From Paracoccaceae bacterium (GTDB taxonomy: Bacteria; Pseudomonadota; Alphaproteobacteria; Rhodobacterales; Rhodobacteraceae): a stretch of DNA of 26,056 nt. The position numbers and the translations under genes were made by a program. Positions 8,924 to 15,115 of this stretch are shown piece after piece. Each line of letters begins with the position of its first letter. Position 1 is the first letter of the stretch. The DNA is taken from contig JALVEX010000291.1 of the NCBI GenBank assembly GCA_027030435.1, positions 1 through 26,056 of the forward strand. The letters are read 5' to 3'. The notes under the pieces were generated by a model that saw only the letters and a program-made list of their open reading frames with translations, was not told where the DNA came from and made no database searches.

Positions 8924-9544
8924 ATGCGCAATATCCTTCCTGGCGTCATCGCCATGGCCGCGATCGTGGTGGCCAGCAACATCCTCGTTCAGTTCCTCTT
9001 CGGCCAGTGGCTCACCTGGGGGGCATTCACATATCCCTTCGCCTTCCTGGTAACCGATGTGATGAACCGTCTCTACGGCCCTGCTGCCGCCCGCAAGGTG
9101 GTGCTGGCGGGCTTTGCGGTGGGCCTTGTCTGCTCCTTCATCGGCACGCAGATCGTGGGAGAATACGGGCCGCTGGTGACCCTGCGCATCGCGCTCGGCT
9201 CGGGCCTTGCCTTCCTCACCGCCCAGCTTCTGGATGTGGCGATCTTCCACCGTCTGCGCGAGGGCAAATGGTGGCGCGCGCCGCTCGCCTCCACGCTCGT
9301 GGGCTCGGCCGTGGATACGGCTATCTTCTTCACCATCGCCTTTTCGGCGGCGCTTGCGTTCATCGAGCCCGGCAATGACGTGGCTTGGGCCAATGAGGCC
9401 CTGCCGCTCCTCGGATTCGGCCCCGATGTGCCGCTCTGGGTTTCGTTGGCCACCGCCGATTGGCTGGTGAAGCTCTCGCTTGCCGTGGTGGCGCTGGTGC
9501 CTTTCCGCATGATCGTCACGAAACTTTCACCACATGTTGCGTGA
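8924..9544 (+). CDS. yhhQ: Queuosine precursor transporter (VUT family, YhhQ-like)
   Basis: A 206-residue membrane protein of the VUT/YhhQ family (PF02592). In E. coli YhhQ imports preQ0/preQ1 for queuosine tRNA modification. Family marks are FPFAFLVTDVMNRLYGPAAARKVV-like residues at about 38-60 and the segment LVGSAVDTAIFFTIAF, plus about six membrane spans. An in-frame TTG seven codons earlier (8903) is possible, but the ATG begins at MRNILPG, where the hydrophobic first helix starts, and fits family length better. No preQ1 riboswitch is apparent in the 77 bases upstream. The gene ends just before the small structured transcript at 9545-9775. Confidence 0.9.
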   Translation: MRNILPGVIAMAAIVVASNILVQFLFGQWLTWGAFTYPFAFLVTDVMNRLYGPAAARKVVLAGFAVGLVCSFIGTQIVGEYGPLVTLRIALGSGLAFLTAQLLDVAIFHRLREGKWWRAPLASTLVGSAVDTAIFFTIAFSAALAFIEPGNDVAWANEALPLLGFGPDVPLWVSLATADWLVKLSLAVVALVPFRMIVTKLSPHVA

Positions 9545-9557
9545 ATTGTTTTGACAT

Positions 9558-9575
9558 CTGCCAGATCTGTGGCAG
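9558..9575 (+). promoter_or_regulatory. Hairpin after yhhQ
   Basis: A perfect 6-bp stem (CTGCCA/TGGCAG) with a 6-base GATCTG loop begins 13 bases after the yhhQ stop. No T-run follows, so it is not a classical terminator. A TTGACA hexamer sits just before it at 9551-9556, but I see no convincing -10 element at the proper distance. Confidence 0.45.
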
Positions 9576-9602
9576 GCTCTCCTTACCGGAAACAACCAGA
9601 AA

Positions 9603-9731
9603 GGAGGTGCCAATGATCATTGGGAAACAGGAGCAGCTGGTAAAGGTTACGAGCGGAGGGAACGCCTAGGGGGCAGCCCCCCTATCCGGACTCTCGGCTC
9701 CGGGCATCCTGTTTGCCCGCTTGCCACCTCC
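9603..9731 (+). promoter_or_regulatory. Possible structured leader RNA around the 18-codon ORF
   Basis: GGAGGTGCCAA at 9603-9613 (Shine-Dalgarno through the A of the ATG) can pair with TTGCCACCTCC at 9721-9731. That is 10 of 11 pairs, with one C-C mismatch at 9610/9724. The enclosed part holds two perfect hairpins. One is TAGGGGG/CCCCCTA at 9667-9684, whose 5' arm contains the ORF stop codon. The other is CGGGCA/TGCCCG at 9701-9719. GGGGGC at 9669-9674 can alternatively pair with GCCCCC at 9746-9751 inside the downstream terminator stem. These facts are read from the sequence; that they form a regulatory switch is inference. I do not recognise a named RNA family. Confidence 0.45.
9613..9669 (+). 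CDS. 18-residue small ORF with a very strong ribosome binding site
   Basis: The ORF encodes MIIGKQEQLVKVTSGGNA and ends at TAG 9667-9669. It is preceded by AAGGAGGTG, close to a full anti-16S match, at good spacing from the ATG; this is the best ribosome binding site in the window. The peptide is hydrophilic, with no signal sequence or membrane segment. It lacks the runs of one amino acid typical of attenuator leader peptides. It is followed by two hairpins and a strong terminator (9743-9775), so it probably sits on a short transcript of its own or in the arfB leader. I do not recognise the peptide. It could be a real small protein or a leader ORF whose translation, rather than product, matters. 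Confidence 0.55.
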   Translation: MIIGKQEQLVKVTSGGNA

Positions 9732-9742
9732 GATTCTCGAGG

Positions 9743-9775
9743 AGAGCCCCCGCGAGCGCCGCGGGGGCTCTTTCC
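9743..9775 (+). terminator. Strong rho-independent terminator before arfB
   Basis: A perfect 12-bp stem (AGAGCCCCCGCG at 9743-9754, CGCGGGGGCTCT at 9760-9771) with a 5-base loop is followed by TTTCCG. The U-run is short but the stem is very stable. It ends the small-ORF transcript 30 bases ahead of the arfB ATG, so arfB either has a promoter embedded here or depends on read-through. Confidence 0.85.
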
Positions 9776-9805
9776 GTTTCGGCCCGCAGGCTCTAATCTC
9801 GCCCC

Positions 9806-10228
9806 ATGTTGCGGATCAATGATGAAATCATCCTTGCCGATTGGGAACTGAGCGAAAGCTTCACCCGCGCCTCGGGGCCGGGCGGGCAGAACGTGAACAA
9901 GGTTTCCTCGGCCGTGGAATTGCGCTTCGAGGCGGAGCGCAGCCCGCATCTTGCGCCTGCGGTAAAGGCCCGCCTGCGCCGCCTGGCCGGCCGGCGCTGG
10001 ACAAGCGACGGCGCCATCGTGATCCGCGCCGAGGAAACCCGCAGCCAGGCCCGCAATCGCGAGATCGCGCGCGAGCGCCTGCGAGAACTGATCGAAAGGG
10101 CCTTGATCGCGCCGAAGCGCCGGGTGAAAACGCGCCCCACCCTTGCCTCGAAACGCAGGCGCGTGGAAGGGAAGGTGAAACGCGGGCAGATCAAGGCCCT
10201 GCGCGGGCGCGTGAGGGGGGAGGAATGA
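9806..10228 (+). CDS. arfB: Alternative ribosome-rescue factor ArfB (peptidyl-tRNA hydrolase, YaeJ type)
   Basis: A 140-residue protein. It has the release-factor catalytic GGQ motif at residues 26-28 (ASGPGGQNVNKVSS) and a basic C-terminal tail, rich in Lys and Arg over about residues 98-136. ArfB inserts this tail into the empty mRNA channel of ribosomes stalled without a stop codon. The length equals the E. coli protein and excludes RF1/RF2. It works in the cytoplasm as a backup or partner to tmRNA. The ATG at 9806 aligns with the family start (MLRINDEI). The gene overlaps the downstream aminotransferase by 4 bases (ATGA). Upstream is a strong terminator and the structured small-ORF RNA. 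Confidence 0.95.
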   Translation: MLRINDEIILADWELSESFTRASGPGGQNVNKVSSAVELRFEAERSPHLAPAVKARLRRLAGRRWTSDGAIVIRAEETRSQARNREIARERLRELIERALIAPKRRVKTRPTLASKRRRVEGKVKRGQIKALRGRVRGEE

Positions 10229-11496
10229 GCGGGGAAGATCTGATAGCACGGCGCCGCCGGCTTCTCGGCCGCCATGTCACCACCTTCTATGAAGAGCCCT
10301 TTGCCCCGGTGCGCGGCGAGGGCGTGTGGCTTTATGACCGCGAGGGCCGGCCCCATCTCGATTGCTACAACAACGTGCCCCATGTGGGCCATTGCCACCC
10401 GCGCGTGGTGGATGCGATCGCGCGCCAGACGGCCACGCTCAATGTCCATACCCGCTATGTGCATGATCTGATCCTTGATTATGGTGAGCGGCTCACGGCG
10501 CGGCTTGGCGGCGGGCTTTCCGCGATGATCATGGTCTGCACAGGCTCCGAGGCCAATGACGTGGCCCTGCGCATGGCCGAGGCCGTCACCGGCAATCGCG
10601 GCTTCATCGGCACCGATAACACCTATCACGGCAATACTTCTGCGGTGAGTCAACTCAATGCCCGCAAGGTGCCTGTCGGCGGCTTCGGCGATCATGTGCG
10701 CAAGGTGCCGGCGCCTGACAATCTCGCGCCCATTGGGGGCAGCCCGGAGAAGCAGGCGGAAGCCTTTTGCGCCGAAGTAGAGACTGCAATCGCCGATCTT
10801 CAGGCCTCGCCGCATGGGTTTGCGGGGCTGATACTCTGCCCCTATTTCGCAAATGAGGGCTTCCCCACGCTTCCGCGCGGCTTTCTCGATCGCACGGTCG
10901 AGGCCGTGCATCTCGCAGGCGGCCTCGTGATCGCCGACGAAGTGCAGCCGGGTTTTGGCCGGCTCGGCAGCCATTTCTGGGGCCATGAGCGCCTCGGCTT
11001 CACGCCGGACATCGTGACCATGGGCAAGCCGATGGCCAACGGCTACCCGGCGGCGGCTGTCGTGACGCGCCCGGAGATTCTCGAAGCCTTCCAGGAGCAG
11101 TTCCGATATTTCAACACCTTCGGCGGCAATCCGGTGGCCGCTGCCGCCGCTCTGGCAACGCTCCAGGTGATCGAGGATGAAGGCCTGCAGGAAAATGCCC
11201 GCGATGTGGGAGGCTATCTTCTGGCGCGGCTCTGCGAGATCGGTGCGCGCCATGAAGTTGTTGCCGATGTGCGCGGTGCGGGAATGTTTCTGGGGCTGGA
11301 GCTGATGGAAGACGATCGGCCGGCAACGGCATCTTGCGCAAGGTTGGTGAATGAAATGCGCCGGCGCGGTGTGCTTGTGCACAGCGCTGGAAGGCATGAC
11401 CACATCCTCAAGATCCGCCCGCCGCTCGTGTTTTCCCGTGAGAACGCCGATCTTCTGGCCGATACGCTTGAAGCGGCACTCGGAGAGGCTCTGTGA
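10225..11496 (+). CDS. Class-III PLP aminotransferase / phospho-lyase-like enzyme
   Basis: A 423-residue fold-type I PLP enzyme. The internal-aldimine lysine is Lys268 (TMGKPMANGYP), the Asp pairing with the PLP ring is Asp238 (IADEVQPGFGR), and the phosphate loop is TGSEAND at 106-112. The N-terminal LDCYNNVPHVGHCHPRVV resembles the ethanolamine-phosphate and phosphohydroxylysine phospho-lyases (AGXT2-like subgroup) more than GABA or ornithine transaminases. In that subgroup PLP catalyses loss of phosphate and ammonia instead of transamination. The start ATG overlaps the arfB stop. The stop overlaps the GTG start of an APH-fold kinase, which could make the phosphorylated substrate. Family certain; lyase versus transaminase is inference. 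Confidence 0.88.
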   Translation: MSGEDLIARRRRLLGRHVTTFYEEPFAPVRGEGVWLYDREGRPHLDCYNNVPHVGHCHPRVVDAIARQTATLNVHTRYVHDLILDYGERLTARLGGGLSAMIMVCTGSEANDVALRMAEAVTGNRGFIGTDNTYHGNTSAVSQLNARKVPVGGFGDHVRKVPAPDNLAPIGGSPEKQAEAFCAEVETAIADLQASPHGFAGLILCPYFANEGFPTLPRGFLDRTVEAVHLAGGLVIADEVQPGFGRLGSHFWGHERLGFTPDIVTMGKPMANGYPAAAVVTRPEILEAFQEQFRYFNTFGGNPVAAAAALATLQVIEDEGLQENARDVGGYLLARLCEIGARHEVVADVRGAGMFLGLELMEDDRPATASCARLVNEMRRRGVLVHSAGRHDHILKIRPPLVFSRENADLLADTLEAALGEAL

Positions 11497-12458
11497 AGGC
11501 GCGGGAGGCTGTGGAGCTTGCCCGCGCCGCTCTTGCCCATTGGGGGCTCTCAGGAGAGGTGCCTCGCCTTGTCAAGAAACGTGAAAACATCGTGTTCGAG
11601 GTGCGCGGGCCGGAGGGCCGGCCGGCGGCGCTGCGCCTGCACAGGCCGGGGTATCAGAGCGGGGAAGCGATCCGCTCCGAAATGCTGTGGACCGAGTGGC
11701 TGCATGCGGCTGGAATGGATGTGCCTCGCCCTCTGCGCACGCTCGAGGGTGACCTGATCGCGCAAGGCACGCGCGTGGCTTCGCTGGTGACATGGTGCAC
11801 CGGCGTGCCGCTCGGGGAGGGCGGAAAGCCATTGCCATGGGAGCCCGCGCAGCAGATCAGGCTCTATAACGGCCTCGGGCGTGCCCTTGCCCGCCTGCAC
11901 AATCTCAGCGATGCCATGCCCCTGCCGGCAGGTTTCACCCGCCCCCGTCTGGACAGGCAGAGCCTCCTGGGCAAGGCGCCACATTGGGGCCGTTTCTGGG
12001 AAAACCCGGCTCTGGGAAAGGATGGCGTGGCCCTGTTGCAGGAAGCAAGAAGCACACTTTCGGCCATGTTAGAGCCTGAAGCAGACTGTGATTTCGGCCT
12101 CATCCATGCCGATGCCCTGCGCGAGAATGTGCTCGTGGAAGGCAATCACCTGCGGCTCATCGATTTTGATGACGGCGCTTTCGGATATCGGATGTATGAT
12201 CTCGGTGTGGCCATGGCGCAAAACTGGCAGGAGGGAAATGCCGCCGCGCTCGCGGACGCGCTGCTTGAAGGCTATGCCTCGGAGCGCCCCTTGCCGGGCG
12301 ATCCGGCGCTTCTTCATGCTTTCATCACCCTGCGCACATTGGCGTCCTGCGGTTGGGTGATCGGGCGCTACGGTGCCGAAAGCCGGGAAATGGCGCTCTA
12401 TGGGGCGCGTGCAGTTGAGGCCGCGCGAAGGTTTCTGAAACAAGACCGGCTGTATTAG
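11493..12458 (+). CDS. APH-fold phosphotransferase (hydroxylysine-kinase-like)
   Basis: A 321-residue kinase of the aminoglycoside-phosphotransferase/choline-kinase fold. The catalytic loop is HADALRENV, with His205, Asp207 and Asn212. The metal-binding DFDDGA has Asp224. A probable ATP-site lysine lies in VKKRENIVFEV near residue 28. It starts at GTG within a GTGA overlap with the preceding PLP enzyme, so translation is coupled. Related proteins phosphorylate homoserine, choline, methylthioribose or 5-hydroxylysine. In vertebrates, hydroxylysine kinase works with a class-III phospho-lyase, the same pair of families as here. The substrate cannot be named from the sequence. Antibiotic modification is less likely, given the tight pairing with a metabolic enzyme. 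Confidence 0.85.
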   Translation: MKAREAVELARAALAHWGLSGEVPRLVKKRENIVFEVRGPEGRPAALRLHRPGYQSGEAIRSEMLWTEWLHAAGMDVPRPLRTLEGDLIAQGTRVASLVTWCTGVPLGEGGKPLPWEPAQQIRLYNGLGRALARLHNLSDAMPLPAGFTRPRLDRQSLLGKAPHWGRFWENPALGKDGVALLQEARSTLSAMLEPEADCDFGLIHADALRENVLVEGNHLRLIDFDDGAFGYRMYDLGVAMAQNWQEGNAAALADALLEGYASERPLPGDPALLHAFITLRTLASCGWVIGRYGAESREMALYGARAVEAARRFLKQDRLY

Positions 12459-12564
12459 GGTCAGGCCCCATCGATCCCACGCTCACTCGCACCTGTGCAG
12501 GCCACCTCCACCAGTCATCGGAAATGACCCTGCGACTTCGAATAAGCGCGGTCCGGCCTGATCT

Positions 12565-12625
12565 TCATCTTGGGGGAAATACTCCGGGGTCCGAGGGGGC
12601 TGGCCCCCTCGTCATTCGGCACCGA
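12565..12625 (+). repeat. REP-like G/C-run repeat with hairpin between convergent genes
   Basis: The segment reads TGGGGGAAATACTCCGGGG at its start and then GAGGGGGC-TG-GCCCCCTC (12593-12610), an almost perfect stem. Elements of this composition (GGGGGAAATACTCCGGGG next to a G-run/C-run hairpin) recur between genes in Rhodobacterales; that is from memory and cannot be checked here. It lies between the 3' ends of the kinase (rightward) and ilvE (leftward) and may act as a two-way terminator. The rest of the 12459-12733 gap holds nothing else I recognise. Confidence 0.55.
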
Positions 12626-12733
12626 AGACAACGCAGACACCCCGGTAGATTTCCCCATTCGCAATCCCATGATTTGCGCGTCGCGGGCTGTCATCGCGAT
12701 ATCTCCGCTGTGGCCGGCGATGAAAAGCAGGGA

Positions 12734-13606
12734 TCAGGCTCGCACGAGCTTTTCGTAATCCTCGGCAATGGAACGGGTGAGTTCGCCAACTTCGAAATTC
12801 CAGTCGCCTATCTGGCCGACGGGCGTGACCTCGGCGGCGGTGCCGGTGAGCCAGCATTGCTGGAAGCCCTCGAGCTCTTCGGGCAGGATGTGGCGCTCGT
12901 GCACCTTGATCTGGCGATCGTTCAGAAGGCCGATCACCGTCTGGCGGGTGATGCCATTGAGGAAGCAATCGGGCGTTGGCGTATGCACCTCGCCATCCTT
13001 CACGAAGAAGATGTTTGCGCCGGTGGCCTCGGCCACATAGCCGCGGTAATCGAACATCATCGCGTCCGAGCATCCCTTGGCCTCGGCCGCGTGCTTGGAC
13101 ATGGTGCAGATCATGTAGAGCCCGGCCGCCTTGGCATGGCTCGGGATGGTTTCGGGGCTCGGGCGCTTCCACTTCGAGATGTCGAGCTTCGCGCCCTTCA
13201 TCTTGGCATCGCCGTAATAGGCGCCCCATTCCCAGGCGGCGATGGCAAGCTGCACCGGGTTGCGGGCCGAGGCCACGCCCATGTCGGGCCCCGCTCCGCG
13301 CCAGGCGACGGCACGCACATAGGCGTCTTCGAGCCCGGAAGCGGCGAGCACCTCCTGCTTGGCGGCTTCGATTTCATCCACCGTCCAGGGGATTTCGAAA
13401 TCGATCAGGCGGGCGGAATTGTGAAGGCGCTCGGAATGTTCGCGGCTCTTGAAGATCTTGCCGCCATAGGCCCGCTCGCCCTCGAACACGGAAGAGGCGT
13501 AATGCAGCGCATGGGTGAGGATATGCACATTGGCCTCGCGCCAGGGCACGAGCTTGCCGTTCATCCAGATAACGCCGTCGCGGTCGTCATATGCTGCTTC
13601 CGCCAT
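12734..13606 (-). CDS. ilvE: Branched-chain amino acid aminotransferase
   Basis: A 290-residue fold-type IV PLP enzyme that makes leucine, isoleucine and valine from their keto acids. The PLP lysine is Lys159 in SHAKAAGLYM. Substrate and cofactor blocks are VFEGERAYGG, GYVAEATGANIFFV and LNGITRQTVIGL. The start chosen is the ATG of MAEAAYDDRDGVIWMNG, with AAAGGAAAG upstream. Frame-open codons further upstream reach back into the promoter and do not resemble the family. It diverges from petP; its promoter (TTGACA-N17-TAAACA) overlaps a perfect inverted repeat that could be a MarR-type operator. Confidence 0.95.
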   Translation of the reverse strand: MAEAAYDDRDGVIWMNGKLVPWREANVHILTHALHYASSVFEGERAYGGKIFKSREHSERLHNSARLIDFEIPWTVDEIEAAKQEVLAASGLEDAYVRAVAWRGAGPDMGVASARNPVQLAIAAWEWGAYYGDAKMKGAKLDISKWKRPSPETIPSHAKAAGLYMICTMSKHAAEAKGCSDAMMFDYRGYVAEATGANIFFVKDGEVHTPTPDCFLNGITRQTVIGLLNDRQIKVHERHILPEELEGFQQCWLTGTAAEVTPVGQIGDWNFEVGELTRSIAEDYEKLVRA

Positions 13607-13690
13607 CTGCTTTCCTTTCCCGCTCGGAAGTTTCGCAAAATTGCGCTGAATTAGTCCGTTTCGGACATAATATTGCGCGAATTCTGGCAT

Positions 13691-13719
13691 TGTTTACGAA
13701 TTGATTCTTGGAATGTCAA
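13691..13719 (-). promoter_or_regulatory. Sigma-70-type promoter of ilvE
   Basis: On the minus strand, TTGACA (plus-strand 13714-13719) is a perfect -35. It is separated by exactly 17 bases from TAAACA (13691-13696), a fair -10. It points toward ilvE with a leader of about 80 bases. Confidence 0.7.
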
Positions 13720-13731
13720 TAAAGCTGACAT
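13713..13731. promoter_or_regulatory. Inverted repeat, candidate PetP (MarR-family) operator
   Basis: ATGTCA-N7-TGACAT is a perfect 6-base inverted repeat of 19 bases, a size typical of MarR-family sites. It overlaps the -35 of the ilvE promoter and lies 46 bases upstream of the petP ATG. It could therefore affect both divergent units. Assignment to PetP rests on proximity only. Confidence 0.5.
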
Positions 13732-13776
13732 AAACTGCCCGCAAAGGCAGAGAAATGTGATCGGGGAGTATGAGTG

Positions 13777-14292
13777 ATGGCCGAAGGTGGCGCCAGGGGT
13801 CTGAGCGGAGATGAGAGCCGGCTTTTCCTGACGGACGAACAGCTGCGCAAGGGGATCGAGGCGATGTTTTTCGCCTATCGCGGCTTCACCGCCGATCCTG
13901 ACAGAATACTCGCCCAGAAGGGCTATGGGCGCGCCCATCACCGGGCGATCCATTTCATCCACAGAAGCCCAGGCACGACGGTCAGCAATCTACTTTCCAT
14001 TCTCGGTGTCACCAAGCAATCGCTCAATCGCGTGCTGCGCACCCTGATCGAAGACGGGCTGGTGGAAAGCCGGATCGGCACGCGCGATCGCCGCGAGCGT
14101 CATCTCTATCTTACCGAAGCCGGCAGGGAGCTTGAGCAACAGCTCTCCACGGCCCAGCGCAGCCGGATGCGGGCCGCCTATCGTGCGGCCGGCCCGGAGG
14201 CCGTGGCAGGCTTTCGCAAGGTGCTCGAAGCAATGATGGACCCGGCCCTGCGCAGCCATTACAATGCGCTGAGGGAGAGCACGGATGAATGA
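13777..14292 (+). CDS. petP: MarR-family regulator, PetP-like
   Basis: A 171-residue winged-helix regulator. The recognition region is TTVSNLLSILGVTKQSLNRVLRTL, and the wing is GLVESRIGTRDRRERHLYLTEAG, the classical MarR DxRxxxxxLT pattern. It overlaps the response-regulator gene by 8 bases, the arrangement of the petP-petR pair of Rhodobacter capsulatus. There the pair is needed for growth and lies near cytochrome bc1 genes; no bc1 genes are visible here. ATG 13777 is preferred for its 8-base spacing to GGGGAG; GTG 13774, one codon earlier, is also possible. The perfect inverted repeat upstream suggests autoregulation. Confidence 0.85.
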   Translation: MAEGGARGLSGDESRLFLTDEQLRKGIEAMFFAYRGFTADPDRILAQKGYGRAHHRAIHFIHRSPGTTVSNLLSILGVTKQSLNRVLRTLIEDGLVESRIGTRDRRERHLYLTEAGRELEQQLSTAQRSRMRAAYRAAGPEAVAGFRKVLEAMMDPALRSHYNALRESTDE

Positions 14293-14989
14293 TACCCCCG
14301 AGGCTCATCTGCTGATCATAGATGATGACGAGCGCATCCGCGGATTGCTGCAGAAATTCCTCATCCGCAATGGTTTCTGGGTGAGTGCGGCACGCGATGC
14401 CGCGCATGCACGGCGTATTCTTTCGGGGCTCGAGTTCGATCTGATCGTGATGGATGTGATGATGCCGGGAGAGGACGGGATCAGCCTCACGCGCAGCCTG
14501 CGCGAAAAGATCGAAACCCCGATCCTCCTCCTCACGGCAAAGGGCGACACGGAGGATCGCATTCGCGGCCTCGAAGCGGGCGCGGATGATTACCTTCCCA
14601 AGCCGTTCGAGCCCAAGGAGCTTCTGCTCAGGATCAATGCGATTCTGCGGCGCACACCTGCGGCGAAAGTGGTGGAAGAGGGGCCGAAGGTGATCAATCT
14701 CGGACCTGTGCGGTATGATGTGGAGCGCGGAGAAATGTGGAGCGGCGATCAACCCCTGCGTCTCACGGCCACCGAAAGCGCTCTGATGAAGATCTTTGCG
14801 GCCTGCCCGGGCATGCCGGTAAGCCGCTCTGCCCTCGTGGCCGGGCTCGGCCGCGACGGGGGGCAGGCTCAGGAGCGCGCGGTGGATGTTCAGATCACCC
14901 GCTTGCGGCGCAAGATCGAGCCTAACCCGAAAGAGCCGCGCTATCTGCAAACAGTGCGCGGGGAGGGCTATCGGCTCGTGCCGGATTGA
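14285..14989 (+). CDS. petR: OmpR-family response regulator, PetR-like
   Basis: A 234-residue regulator. The receiver domain has the acidic cluster at Asp13-15, phospho-acceptor Asp57 (LIVMDVMMPGEDG), Thr84 and Lys106 (LPKPF). A C-terminal winged helix follows (residues ~137-233) with LTATESALMKIF and the recognition helix RAVDVQITRLRRKIEPNP, ending RYLQTVRGEGYRLV. No histidine kinase is adjacent, so it is an orphan regulator by position. It is translationally coupled to the MarR-family gene in front. The assignment to PetR rests on this pairing and on the neighbouring ilvE and HDAC-xseB-ispA-dxs order; the family itself is certain. Confidence 0.88.
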   Translation: MNDTPEAHLLIIDDDERIRGLLQKFLIRNGFWVSAARDAAHARRILSGLEFDLIVMDVMMPGEDGISLTRSLREKIETPILLLTAKGDTEDRIRGLEAGADDYLPKPFEPKELLLRINAILRRTPAAKVVEEGPKVINLGPVRYDVERGEMWSGDQPLRLTATESALMKIFAACPGMPVSRSALVAGLGRDGGQAQERAVDVQITRLRRKIEPNPKEPRYLQTVRGEGYRLVPD

Positions 14990-15115
14990 GGGGATGCGTA
15001 TCGGATGCGGTTCGTGCAGATTGCGAGAATTTGGTGCCTTGCATCGGGAAGCACGGTCTGACAAGCCATGGCGCGCAGCCTTGTCGGTCGCAGGGATTTC
15101 CCCTAGCCTTGGTGC

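Noticed and set aside
9551..9579. Promoter TTGACA before the small-ORF transcript
   Set aside because: The -35 is perfect, but the hexamer 17 bases on (AGGCTC) is not a credible -10. It is kept only as a remark.
11493..12458. Aminoglycoside resistance gene
   Set aside because: The APH fold is shared with metabolic kinases. Coupling to a PLP enzyme and the absence of mobile-element context favour metabolism.
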